Positions 47,630 to 59,857 of a DNA stretch of 64,000 nt are shown one piece after another (the first letter of the stretch is position 1; each line of letters starts with the position of its first letter). Under the pieces are notes generated by a model. It was not told where the DNA came from. It worked only from the letters and a program-made list of their open reading frames with translations, and did no database searches. Where the stretch lies: positions 14,906,019 through 14,970,018 of the forward strand of contig OY987270.1 in the NCBI GenBank assembly GCA_963920665.1. The letters run 5' to 3'. The stretch comes from Straminergon stramineum (lineage: Eukaryota > Streptophyta > Bryopsida > Hypnales > Calliergonaceae). The position numbers were made by a program, and so were the translations under genes.

Positions 47630-47750
47630 TTAATTTACAAGTTGTAAAGTATGTTGGATAGGTAGTAGAGTCCAACCTACAATATAATAAGTTTACAACA
47701 CAAAACTACAATATCATGCAATAATAATAAAACCACATAACAAAGTGTCT

Positions 47751-48694
47751 ACCATCTCATGTTGCCACCTTTTGCTAAAATAACTGCTTGCATTTTATCA
47801 AGAATACTTCTAATGAATGTATGGAGTTGCTTTAGCGATATTGTATTCTACACTAATTGAATAGTTTGCACCATTTCTTCCTTATTTTTTGGACTACAAC
47901 AATGCTACAACAATCTTTGACAATCTTCTGCAAATGTCAATTGCTCAAAGTAATTTTACATAAAAGAAAACCCGTTGAACATCCCTCATAAACAAGAGTC
48001 ACAAATTGCTTGTTTTTTAGTCTAGAGGTATACTAATATGAGGGCATTTATCAAAGTCAATAAATGCACCCCACACTATCTTTGATTTACAACAAGACTT
48101 GAAACATGGTGCTCTATAATCCCATACATATCTTTCATAGGATTTTTGTCACACTCTAATTTTGCCTTCAATTCTCACCAATTTCAAATGACAATTCATC
48201 TCACCAAATCACATTGCACCAATCCTCAAAATTCCAACTTTTATGAGCATAGGCAAATGCAAGCCTACTTGCTTTATGCTTGTCATTAAAATAGGACTTT
48301 TTTGGTGCAATGCAATCATTGGAGCCCATCTCATGTAGGTACAACCGTATTGTGTTATAACATAAGTTAAAGTGGCTTGATATTTCTAACAATGGTTGTC
48401 TTCTATCATCTATAACAAAATGCAACAACATCCTTGTACCACGATCAAACATTTTCCAATGCCTACCACATTGATTTTTCAAGGACCATCTACATTTCCA
48501 AGAACCTTCCAATTTGTCAAAACAATGAAAATGGTCGAGCATGGAACATTCAAGACTACTCCATTGTCCTTGCATTTCATCTCTCTCTCACACATCCCCA
48601 CAATACAACTCTTCTCCTTAGTACTCAGCATTCTAGACACCACAAGTGGCTCAAGGAGCTCAACAGTCACACTCAGATCCATTTCTAAACTCAT
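47751..48694 (-). pseudogene. Dead Tc1-type (DDE) transposase gene
   Basis: Read on the minus strand, three blocks in order resemble Tc1-like transposases. First, an N-terminal helix-turn-helix region (48694 to about 48480: STKEKSCIVGM, then VPCSTIFIVLTNW). Second, the linker and start of the catalytic core in another frame (48575-48201: DRRQPLLEIS, SRLAFAYAHKSW, EDWCNVIW), followed by a stop and then DELSFEIGEN, which holds the first catalytic Asp. Third, a C-terminal end (about 47885-47752: QLHTFIRSILDKMQAVILAKGGNMRW) ending in a stop. At least one frameshift and several in-frame stops make it inactive. Plant mariner elements normally belong to a different (DD39D) branch, while the LAKGG-type terminus is that of the Tc1 branch. 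Terminal inverted repeats were not identified. Confidence 0.75.
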
Positions 48695-48949
48695 GACAAC
48701 ACATTTTACTAAATCTAATCCTATTCTCTAATTCATGACAGTTTTCCATGATTGATTGGTGGGATTAATAACTAGTAACGGCTTCACAATTTGCAATTAG
48801 TTTGGTGGAAAGACGGTTTAAATCAAGGGAGCTAGATTCAGCTGAACAGAGTGCCTTTTCATGAACTTACAATGTAGCCCCCACCGCGAAAATTCAAATT
48901 CTTTTTGGACCCTACTGTACTGTAGAATACACTGACTTAGTTTCTATGT

Positions 48950-51900
48950 CTACTGATCACAACGCTTGGTTATCTTGACATGTAAACCATTATCGAGAAA
49001 CAAGATCGACATTTGGCGGTACTTGACAACAACACCTGGCTCCAAATGGAACTTGAAGAACCGGCATAGAACAGCAAGACACATTCGCAGCTGCAGCATG
49101 GCCGAGTCTTTTCCAAGGCAAATCCGAGGTCCTGCCTGCATTGTCATGTCCACGAGATGGTTATTGAATCGTCCATACTAAACAGATGTTTAAGGTCTCA
49201 TTGAGATTTTGAAAGCAAAGTTTGATGTTATGCACAGTTCCTGGGACACTGTTGAATGTTGTTCATAATTGTAACGACATCTGCAGTTCGCAGAGTATGA
49301 AAAGTGGCAATAAAAAACTGATTGTCTTACTTGAAAAACAGCACAATTTGAAGGGAGATTCAGACGAGACAACAAGAATATGAAAGTGGCAATTAATTTT
49401 AAGACTGGTCGGCTACTTGGCTTACTTGAAAAGCAGAAAATTTGAAGGGAGATTCATTCTGGACAACCCCGTCTACAAGCCATCTCTCTGGCTTGAACTC
49501 GGTTGCATCAGGGCCCCATAAGGAAGGCATTCGCCCCATTCCATAGGCTGTGTACATAATCATGTTTCCTTTCTTGACTGCTGTCCCGTCGGGAAGTACG
49601 TCGTCCACAGCTACACTTTTCCCGTTCTGCACACACTCAGAATCACAGGGTTCAAGACATGTGGTCTGAGAATAGAAGCCATTATCAGTTTGGGAAACAA
49701 TTGTTGAAATCTTGGAGTCTGTGGGTCAAAATCCCAAAACAAATGACATTCTAGAGTTGCCAATTGTGACATTTTCTGATATTCGTTTCGGTTGAGCCAT
49801 ATGCGAGTGGACCCTAAACTTTGAGATGGAACAAAAACCACGCTAGTCCACAAGAGCAAGCACTCCCCTTCACCTCCTTATGTTTGGAATCTCAATGTCT
49901 TGAGCCCTAATAATGAGAAGAAGAGATGGAAAATAAGTCAAAACAGGGACAATCGTTACACTATTGGACCTGGGGTCACGAAGAAAATACACATGTAGAA
50001 CAAATTTCCTCCAAAAATTGTAACAGTGCTCATATTGACCTAGAAAGTACGTTATTCAGCAAAATAGTTCAACATCGTCAGCAATCTTAATACGTAATAT
50101 ATACGGACCATCGTAATCCATGTGTCGTTACACTCCACAGGATGTATGACGGTTGTCTATTAATGTGTGACAAAAATTTGACATGTGCTATCAGGGTGCC
50201 GAGATTCAGTTACCATTGGTACAGCAGGATACAAGCGTACGGTCTCCATGATGCAGGCATGAAGATAATGCAACTTCCGAAGGCTGCCAAAAGTGAGTAA
50301 CTCCGAGAATCGCAAAATTCGTTGGTTGAAGTCCTCGTCTTCCCCACTTCGTGTCTCAGTATCAGGCTCCGATTTGTTGTCGGTGATATTCACAGCTTGG
50401 CGCTCGGTGTCGAGAGCCAGAAGCTCCTGGAAAATTTTGTCAGCAATATGAGGATGCAGTGTCATCATGTAAACAAACCATGATAAAGTGACGGCAGTGC
50501 TGTCTCGTCCGGCCAATAAAAAATTCAGGAGAATATCCCGAAAGTTCTTGTCGGTGAACTGCTGCTCTCCTGCTTCGTTCAAGAGCATGAACCGGGTGAA
50601 GAGGTCGCTTTTCCCCTGCATGATGAGGGTGTATGTTAGCATGAGAATGATGAAGATTTTGGAACGGGGATGCAGCTGCGGGTGTGAAGTGCAAAAGATA
50701 CCCCTATTTGGGGGTTGTGTAGGTCTTGGAAATTCCATGGCCAATCACAATCTTTGCACATCTAGGTGCACTTGTGCAGAATGCAACTGCAGAAGGCAAC
50801 CTCTTTTGGAACATACGTAAGGTAGAAGTGTCTAAACTTGTTCGCAGTAACCCCTGTTTGGTCATATAGGGACCTATTGAAATTTAACCAATATGATCTT
50901 AAGCAACTCTAGAGCAAGGTTAAATTGTCATTGTGAAATGTTATCAATTTCACATCGTACAACATGGTTGTAAAGTAACAAAGGCTTTAGAGAATGGTTT
51001 TGAGTCTTTTGGAGGACGATTCAGTGTTATTAATTGCTACTGTGAAGCTACACCATGCTTTTTGATATTATAATCTTGAAAAAGAACCCGATTTTGACAT
51101 CTGCAATTCGTGAAAAATAATTGATATTCAAGTTCATAAACTCAATTTCATAGTGCAGCTATGGGACTTCAGAACTTGAGTGCTTGAGCATGGAATAGTG
51201 CCTGAAATTCTATACAGTGAGCTACAAAATTGTGAATTAAATTGTAAATTTTGTTAATTGGCACAATTGTCGACGCCAAAAATTGTGATGCCCACCAAGC
51301 TCCATAAACTAGGAGTGGTAAAGAGTTACATTTCAGTAATGAAATTTCGTCAATTTTAACAGAATTGACAATGTGACAATAGAATTGTGTCTATGGGACT
51401 TTCTGGATTTCTCCAGTAAGTACAGAAAATTGAAACCTTCTATCTTCACATCTTTGCAAGTCTTTGGGGTTAAACAAAACCCCTCACATCTTATATAATT
51501 ATCTGGGAAGACTCTGAAAGAGAAAATCTTGAAAGAAAGTTAATGTGGACTTACCAAAGTATGAAGATCCTCTTTCCCTAGACCTTTTCTGCTCACGGTC
51601 AGCTCCGCTTTTCTGGCCTTGATGACACTGTAAATGAATTCGTCTACCTCCTTTGCACTGGCCACCAGAGCAGCCTCTTTGCCCACGTTGAGAGCTCGCT
51701 TCAGCTTCCAAAAGGGATTTAGAAACCTATTGGAAGTGGCCTCATTTGTGAAATTAAACGCCTTGGCGAACGGCAAGTCTGGCAGCCCCGGCTTCAGGGT
51801 GCCAATCTCGTACCCAAACACAGTTTTGAAGGTAGTATCCAACGTAAACTTCAGGAACAAGTCCTGTAATGACAACATGCATTGCGATCAACACATGCTG

Positions 51901-53581
51901 ACACAGGTCTTCAAACTCTAGTAGAAAATCGTGTTCAGAGAAACAAATTGTGGGTGACAAATGTGATATTTTCTTTGATGTGAATACAGAAAATTCAACG
52001 CAAATTCTTTACAATTAATGTTCCAATAATTTAGATAGCATTCTTGATATAGTTTCAGAATATTCTTCAAGTGTAATCTCAAGAGTGACTCTATTTTGTT
52101 CTTGATGATTTTTAGTAAAGTCAAGTCTCTTTTTTACTTCGTTATGCCTTATCACTGGTGACCCCCAAGCTAATTAAGCTCACTCAAAAGTTCGATCGAG
52201 AGGCTGACCTGCATGTCTAGTGGCTGCTGCGTCATGGAAGCGTTGGTGATGATAAATGCAGCTTTCACGGAGTAATCGCGAAAGACCACAGTGCTGAAAT
52301 CTCGCAGCTTTCGAGAAGCAAATTCCAAGCTCGTGATCTTGCGCTGCTGCTTCCAGCTCTCCCCATCAACGTTGAAAATGCCATCTCCCAGAAATATATC
52401 AAAATTTTCGTGAAACATTTTCCCCTGAATTAATTAATTAATTAGCACCAATTCAAAAACTTGCCATCTCGTCTCTGAGCACTCAGGCCAATTAGAGACT
52501 TTGAATTTACAGTGTGAAGCAAACGATACTTTTGCTAATTACGCACTCAGGGAAATTAGAGACCTCGAGTGCCATATTCATATTGCAAAACGGGTGAAAA
52601 ACATGGAGCCAGAACCAGAGAAATCCAAACTTGTCCATAACCCCAATTCCACAGCCCCAATTCCACATCAATTGCGAGTTTGCAACTACGGTATGCAATT
52701 TAACAGATTGAGTACGAAATTTGGGGCTCTGTTCGATTCTGTAGTTGTACAATTCCTTGGTACTGTGGAATTGCAGTTATAGACTTTTTGGGTGGATTTC
52801 TCCGGTGCAGCTCGAACAATTACACATGACAACGTTGGACAAAAGTAAAATGATCTCCTCAACATGTGAAATTTCCAGAAAAAAAAGAGAATTTGCATCG
52901 TGCTCACTGAAGTATCCATTAATTGCTATAAATGACACTAATGAGTTCGTCCTAAAATGTGCAAAAGGCCGCTGAAAATGCAGCAAATTCAATCGACTTA
53001 CCTTCGGGTAGTTCGCAAAGTTGGTCTTGACAATATATTCCACATTAGCAGGGTCAGCCGTGAAGATGTAGTTCACATTCGCCGTGCTGCAGCCAAAAGT
53101 GAGCCCGTCTCGGAGGAGATAGGACACCACCCAGTCGTTTAACTGGTGAAAATTTCGTAGCACTTCCACCGTCGCCCCTAACAATTGTGATCACATATAC
53201 CAATAGTACATCCATCAGCATGCAATTACGAACCCAATTAACCTGATCGAAACAGCTACACGACAGAAACAGAAATTCATGCAATTCCTTCAGAACCAAA
53301 TTAAGCATGACTTCCATGTCCCAACTTGAGCCTGTTAATTAAGACTCCAAGATGAAGATCGACAACAGAAATTATTTACAGTGAGACTGGGATCAAAACT
53401 GATGAAGCCAGTGATTGGTACCTAGAATGGGCCATTGCACGGGACCTTTGCGTCCTCTGTGCAGCACCCACCGACCTGCAATTGCCCACAGAAAGTAAGC
53501 GGCCAAGACGGTGCTGAAAACTAGAGAAACCACCGTGAAGCTGCTCATCCTCTCCAAAAGCCATGATCCTCGTACTTCCAT
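48950..53581 (-). CDS. Cytochrome P450, CYP704-like (CYP86 clan) fatty-acid hydroxylase
   Basis: Seven minus-strand exons join in phase to 549 residues: 53422-53581, 53002-53177, 52209-52424, 51555-51863, 50214-50615, 49426-49626 and 48950-49135, all with GT-AG introns. An N-terminal hydrophobic anchor (FTVVSLVFSTVLAAYFLWAI) precedes the hinge GPVQWPILG. Hallmarks are intact: I-helix AGRDST (322-327), ExxR as ETVR (411-414), PERW (467-470) and the haem loop FQAGPRICLG (487-496; Cys 494 binds haem iron), split by the last intron. Phrases such as NFANYPKG, LGDGIFNVDGE, DDVLPDG and GPDATEFKPERW are typical of CYP704. Members omega-hydroxylate long-chain fatty acids at the endoplasmic reticulum; CYP704B enzymes supply sporopollenin and cutin precursors. 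The substrate here is inferred from that. The chosen ATG at 53581 places the anchor near residue 13; a Met at residue 12 is an alternative. Confidence 0.95.
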
Positions 53582-53658
53582 AGCCTTGAAAATTAGAGAG
53601 ACAGAGAGAGAGAAAAAAAAATTTAACGCCACGGCAGTTCATTGAAATTAAGAGCCTG

Positions 53659-53665
53659 TATATAT
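53659..53665 (-). promoter_or_regulatory. Possible TATA box of the P450 gene
   Basis: ATATATA on the minus strand lies about 80 bases before the P450 start codon. Position is suitable for a short leader, but the assignment is by location only. Confidence 0.3.
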
Positions 53666-53847
53666 TGATACCGTGCTACTAAAATAATTTTCTAAAGTAG
53701 AACGTGCAAGGTGCATGACGGTATTGGTTTTGTGTGGACAAGCGACGTCTGACTGACGCCAATAAGACCACGGACACAGTAAACATATATAAAATACAAC
53801 AATGTAGAGGGATGCGTTCAAGAAAGTGCTTTTGAGGAAAGAAAGAT

Positions 53848-53900
53848 TTAACCCTAGAACGGCGTGAAGGCCCTCTCTGGCCGTATGTGACCCTTTTTCA
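53848..53900 (+). repeat. Possible single end of a TTAA-type element
   Basis: TTTAACCCTAGAACGGCG resembles the TTAA + CCCTAGAAGGACG end of the 731-bp family. No matching right end is seen nearby, so it is a fragment or chance match. Confidence 0.3.
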
Positions 53901-54131
53901 CGTATTGCTGAGTAAGAAGGTGATTTTAGGGTTTGGTGCAAACAACGAAGTTGCACACGAGCTAAATGCGCATCGAATGCTATGTTGCGATTTCACAAAT
54001 TTGAAGTAGAACGATGGTTAGACACAAGAATACGCACAATGCTATACGATATGGCAACAAGTCTGTACAATATGGGACCCGATCATTCTGTGGGTCATGG
54101 GGTGCAAACGTGGCTTTAGCCGATAGCAGTA

Positions 54132-54350
54132 AGGTAGGCGAACCCAATACCAACCATTGACCTAATACCACCCAAATGTACGACTGTTATTGATCTTAGA
54201 GTGAGAATCTATGACAGTAATACATGTCTTAACTTCACTTATTATGAAGTTAAGGCATGTACTTTCTTCAAAGATTCTCATTCTAAGATCAGCAAGGGTC
54301 CTACATTTGGGTGGTATTAGGTCAACGGTTGGTATTGGGTTTGCCCACCT
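54132..54350. mobile_element. 219-bp foldback MITE upstream of the P450
   Basis: The two halves are nearly perfect inverted copies. The left starts AGGTAGGCGAACCCAATACC and the right, inverted, AGGTGGGCAAACCCAATACC; pairing continues through 'gacctaataccacccaaatg' to a tiny loop near 54240. TA flanks it (54130-54131 and 54351-54352). Transcribed RNA would fold into a long hairpin. It lies 550 bases upstream of the P450 start and 87 bases upstream of the weak exon candidate at 54437. Confidence 0.88.
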
Positions 54351-54436
54351 TAGAAGGCAGGAGCATACAATTTTGGAGGGAGATGACAACTGAGGATTCT
54401 CTTTTGAGGATGACAGTTGTGGAGTGTCATTTCTAT

Positions 54437-54773
54437 ATGGAATTCGCAAATGGTCTCAGCTGGCTACTGCAAGGTGCAATTTGTCACATACTCAAGTGGA
54501 TGACGCGTCGAGAGGAAAACGATCTAGAGGGTTTGGGAAGCGAGGTGAACTTTCTGATCAGGGAGAAGCTATTCCCTGAGCCCAAAGTTGACGAAGATGG
54601 GCTGATTGAAGGCGGATGCCAAGAAGCGCGTGGCGCATCAGCAAACGGACAACACGAGAACAACGACAATAGCGACAGGAAGCAATCAAATCGAAGCTAC
54701 GACAGTTCTTCCCAACCTATCAATGACGACGCCACCACCGAGCAACTCATCGACAGAGCTGGATCGCAATCAG
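54437..54773 (+). CDS. Possible first exon of an unrecognised gene
   Basis: The open frame from the ATG at 54437 runs to a usable splice donor (CAG then GTGCGT at 54774). It codes for 112 residues: a hydrophobic/amphipathic start (MEFANGLSWLLQGAICHILK), a charged segment (TRREENDLEG, REKLFPEPKVDEDG) and a polar, low-complexity Ser/Asn/Asp tail. GC content is above that of the flanks, and codon use looks plausible. I do not recognise the protein. No convincing second exon in the right phase was found in the next kilobase, so this may be a gene fragment or a non-coding frame. Confidence 0.35.
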
Positions 54774-56170
54774 GTGCGTCACCACTGTGAATTTGTGATT
54801 GGAAGCTTTATCGTTTCTGACGATGCAATATAATCACAATCCATTTCCATGTAGGTGTAGTTCTAGATACGTTTGGCCATGCATCCATGTTCACTCTTGT
54901 GTGATTTTGTACTTATTATTCAGTTCCTGTTCTTGAATGTTGTGACATGTTGTAAGTTAATACGGCTGAAATTTCAAGGGTTCTCACAAGTGAGACCATG
55001 TGAAATGAATTGCAATTCATTTAGTTGCACATCAGGGTCAACTCAGTGACAATTGTTTAGGGCTAGCTTAATATGTTGTTCTCTCTATTCTTGTTGTGTG
55101 CTTAAAAATTCTACTCCTCTGGTGAGAAATCAACTCCTTAAGTTTCTGGTCAAATTTAATTATCTTTAACTAGCAAAGAGTTCATGGATTCACGTTATTA
55201 GAATGAGGAATTCAATTTCTATAATTTTAAGGAACCACAATTCAGGTCATTTCTCATGCGAATCCTCTCATAAATTCTTCCAATCATCCGGCACAACCTG
55301 ACCCTTTTAATGTCGTCCCAATATTGTCCACCAAAGTGCTTGCAAGTTTAATTTGTGACATGATGTCTTCTCGTGAACCCCAAAACAGTAGCTCTGAACT
55401 TGAATGTGTTTGAAGTATCTCAACTTTATTTTGTTGAAAGTCAATGTGGACCATTAACTTCCTCGACAGAACTTTAGTTATCCACCGCACACACCACTGT
55501 GATTGATTCTGGTTTGCTGGCCTCAATGAGCTTGCTCGAATCAGATTGCATGTTCTCACAGCCTTGCTTATTTCCGTCGTGATGGTAGTTGGGCTTGTCC
55601 CATTCATCAGAAACGTTGCCCCGTGGACTTCCTGCCAAAAATCAATAATCTCCTGCCATCACGGCCACCCCTCTTTGCACTAGCATGTCCTGCTCTTGAA
55701 GCATCGTACAACGCCAACAAGCAATTGTGCAATGCTACTGCAACACGTATTCAGAACTGACCCATCGCATTTCCGGGCAACCCACCACTTGTCGCATATA
55801 GCAACGGGAATGCCACAATGGTCGAGCTACTGCAAATTTCAATGCGCAATTTTTTGTGAGCACTCATTTTATCATTGGAATGCCATCCACTAGAGCAATC
55901 TTCCAATTCTCCACGGGCCAATTTTCTAAAAATCAAAATAGAACCACACAAGACACAACAATATCGTTAGCAAGGTATTTTCTAAAAAATCTAAGCATTG
56001 CAGCAATCAAGAGCCTTGTGAAAAATTGTCTAAGACCTGAAGCATAGATGCTTGCAATCGGAACGGCTCAAAGTTCAAATTCCGGAAAATTGTATCGAAA
56101 GGAAATTTGGATCTCGTTGTATCTGACGGATATGGTCACGTACAAGAAGATCCCGAGGACCGTTCAAGGG
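54774..56170. other. Unresolved region, partly of coding-like composition
   Basis: The part 55250-56100 has moderate GC and open frames of 60-107 codons on both strands without recognisable domains. 'ccgttcaaggg' then TTAA (56161-56176) resembles the right end of a TTAA-type element, but no left end is found. Confidence 0.3.
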
Positions 56171-56176
56171 TTAAGG

Positions 56177-59100
56177 TAGAAACACCCAAAATCTTCCTTC
56201 AGATGTACCTATTCATGCACAGTAGATTTTCCTTGAAGTAGTGTTTTTTTAGGCAATTTAATGTCCAATTGCCTCCAAAAAAAATTGGTAGCTTCAAGCC
56301 TATAGACAAAAAAAAGGGGTAAATGTATTAAAAAAATGTCGGACTATCATCATGGCTCTGCACATAGTTGCCACAATGTTTCCAAATCCTCATGTTATCC
56401 ATTATGAAGAGCCAATTCTTACAATATTGCATACAAAAATTATATATTCGAAATTGCATACTTGTAATTGGCCTCATTCAATTCAAATCCCCATAATGAA
56501 GGAGACATGAAATGCTAAAACCTTCTTGAAAGAAAGGCCACATAATCATTTGTTTGAAAACAAAACAAAAAACACTACCTTGAAGTGTCCCTAAACATCC
56601 ATTAATGTGTCCCTCAAAAGTGTCATTAATTTTTTCCCTTATTTAACTTTAATAAGTTGATTGTTGATTTTGTTAAATTTTGGTTATAAATCTAGTTGCA
56701 TGACAATTTTAGTGGTTTAGGAGCTTCAACTTTTAAAATTTAGAGAAATTACATGCTATATTAAAATATCTAATATTTTAATTGAAAATTTATGATTTTC
56801 TGTTGCTAATATTATAAAAATAGTGTTTTTAGGAAAATGTGCCTCCTACTCTGTTGAATTGCTTATATTGATTAGTTTAGGTGCTTATAGGGGATGAAAT
56901 GTTGAAGTTGATAGGGAGAGATTGGTTGTTTTCAAGCTTTTCTTTTATGGAAAAGTATGTATGTGGAGTATTTGATAGCAATGTTATTAGTGTTCTATAG
57001 TGTTTTCATGATGTCAATTATTGGAATGTGGAATTGTTCTTTTTTTTTTGTTATGGAGAGGGGGGCCCTATTGCGCTAGATGTGAGTACAATGTGTGGTT
57101 GCATGTCCCAACCAATGGCAATGCCTTGAAGCAATGGTTGATATTTTTTCTAATATAATGGAGTTGTTTGAGAAGTGGTCATTGTAGTATGTGAACTCAA
57201 GAATTTAGAGTTAGTTGTAGGTGGTGTATGTTAGTGAGGTATGGTACATACATAGAGTATGTCTAGGCTTATTTTAGCTATACAAGTATAAATGGTAGTG
57301 TTTACTGATGAACATGGGAGTAAGCATGGAGGTATAATTTGTTTTTGTTAGTTATCATCAATGTTTCTAGCATTTGTCATTATAAAGCACCATAGTAGTA
57401 CATGTAGCCATGTAATTGTTTGGTTAAAGTTGCAGAGAAGACATAATTTTGAAGGGTATTAATTGGGCCTTAAGAGATTTTTGGAGGCAAAGCCTACATA
57501 TAGTCCATATTAGAAGGAAGTGGGTGATTTATTCGTCTATAATTTCTATATTAGACATTTGGACTTGAACTTATTGAAGAGGTTGTAGTTGTCAATTATT
57601 TGTTTTTGAATTGATTGAAGCTTGAATGTTCAATATTATTATTATTATTTTTATAAAGTAGGATTTAAAGAATTGAATGGGGCCTTAAATATAAGGTGAT
57701 AAGGGGTGAAAACCAATCATCTTTGTGGAGGTAGAAGGGGGATGGGTGTGCATGTTTATAATCATGTTGTGGAAGGCAATGTTCTTTTTGGTTGCCATCT
57801 ATTGCTAGAGAATATGTTATTTTGTTTCTTTTGATGTTGGCATGTGCTTAGACCTTTTGGATGATAAAGAAGGTGGTCTATGTTTGTAGCATGTTGATAG
57901 TGAATTCAAATATGGTTTTGTTACAATGGTTGTTTTGAGATGTTGGATGTTTAATTTGATTGGGTATGAGATAAATAGAATTAATGTTGTTAATGAAGTC
58001 AACATATAAAGTAGTAATTTGTGTATGGCAATGAGTTTTGCTCAAATAATGGTTTGCATCCTAGTAGTCAGTCTATGATATGATTCAATTTTTCTAGTAG
58101 GATTGTATATTCTATAGGTTCTAGTTTCAACAATCCAATCATTAGAGTGGGGGATATTTCTTATGGTGGGAAGAATGATCCATTTATGTAGTAGGGTATT
58201 TTAGTTGTGATGGTGTGTTTTATGGAGGTATAGATGGTTATGTTTTTTAGACAATTGGAGTATTTATTCCATGTGTTGCAATATTAACAATAATTGGATT
58301 GTTGGTGGATGAGATAAATTGATGTAATTTTTTCTATTTAATTGTAGTTTCATGGATGATCAAGTTATGTGTGCATGAAGTGTTTCAATTCCTAGTGAAT
58401 TTTTTTGGTTGTATGTAGGAATGCATAAGATGTCTAAACAAAGTTTGGCTTCACAAGTGCAATTATTGAACATGGTACATGTGCATAGGTACAACTATAA
58501 AGGTACAATATAATTAAGAGGGTTATCGTTGCAGTTGCTAGCATTCATGAGGAGGTAGCTTCTTGTGTTTGTATGTAGTGAAAGTAGTTTTTGAATTTCT
58601 TAAATTGCTTTATTATGTCTTTGAATGCAAAGAGCTTTACATAGGTGGGTGTGCACCATAGAAGGGCGCACATGAAGCCAAATATGCGGTTCAACTTGTT
58701 GGAGATTATACAGTGGACATACATTAAACAAATTCAAAATGAAATTGGGGTTGAAAGGGGTGAAAATAGGTTGAACAATAAGTGTTTTATGACTTCAAGG
58801 AACACCTCCATGTGGTTTAAACACATGGACAAATGTTCCTTCATTATTCTACAATTTGAAAGGACAATTTTGGATTACCATTGCCTTCATTAGTATCCAA
58901 ACGAATTAGAATAGTTCTATGAGGGGCAACAATGGGAAGCTATATGTTTTTGCTTTGACCACCTATATCTCTTTACTGAAAAATGAGTTGATTGGAATAT
59001 GTGTGATTTTTTCTAATTTGTCATTCTCTTGAAATTTTTATGTGAAACTGATCAAATTAAATTTGTGCAATGGCCAACGGGACCATAGTAAGTATACTTG

Positions 59101-59857
59101 CCTTATGAGAGAGGGCAGCAAGCCTGTTCTTATGTGAGATCTCTCCAAAATCCCCAGGTTTAAGTCCTTTCTCCAAGCTTTCTTCTCTCAACCATAAGTA
59201 TACTCCTTTTGGTGATCTTCATGAGCATTTCTTAGAAAATGGAGCTAATGATAGGATTGTAAAATTTCTACCAAATTTCAAACTGAATCAATTCAAAAAA
59301 TAGGATATAGAAGTCTTATGATTTATCGGCATATGTGAGGAATCCAAAACATAGACGAGCCTATTCTCAACATCAAGAGCGAAAACCTCGTGACATCAGA
59401 TGTAAGATAATTATGCAACCCTTGCCCCAAAGCAATTCCTCCAGATTCTTGCCTAAAATGTCCACATTCTGAACATGAGAAACTAGGATCGATTTTAGGA
59501 CTCTTAGAACTCTGAAAATTCGTAGATCACTCATACAATGTCCAAAACATAAATTTTAAGATGCATTGGAATTGGTTCACGTGCCAACCAGACAACAAAA
59601 ATGGCAGTCTAATAACAGAGTCCATGCTGAGAAGCTGAACACTTCAGGTACACAGCTTCCGCTGTGCATAGAAAGATCAAGCTAGCTTATAAAACCACGT
59701 GAACGCCGCATAGTTGTTAATACAAAAATTACATAGGCTACGGAAGAGGAAATCACAAGCCCTTCTATATATACATCATCTACGAAATAATATATGGGCA
59801 TACTACATCGATAAGAGACCTAACATTAGGAACACAAGGAAGCTGTTGCATTCAGAT
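56177..59857. other. Long intergenic stretch, no gene seen
   Basis: AT-rich. The top strand is G/T-rich between about 56900 and 58600. A dispersed repeat at about 58690-59000 matches 8030-8290 ('tgttccttcattattctac'). The final part (from about 59600) is more balanced in composition and should include the 3' untranslated region of the thioredoxin-fold gene. Confidence 0.4.

Noticed and set aside
54162..54449. A 95-codon minus-strand frame near the P450
   Set aside because: Most of it is the arms of the foldback element; no domain.
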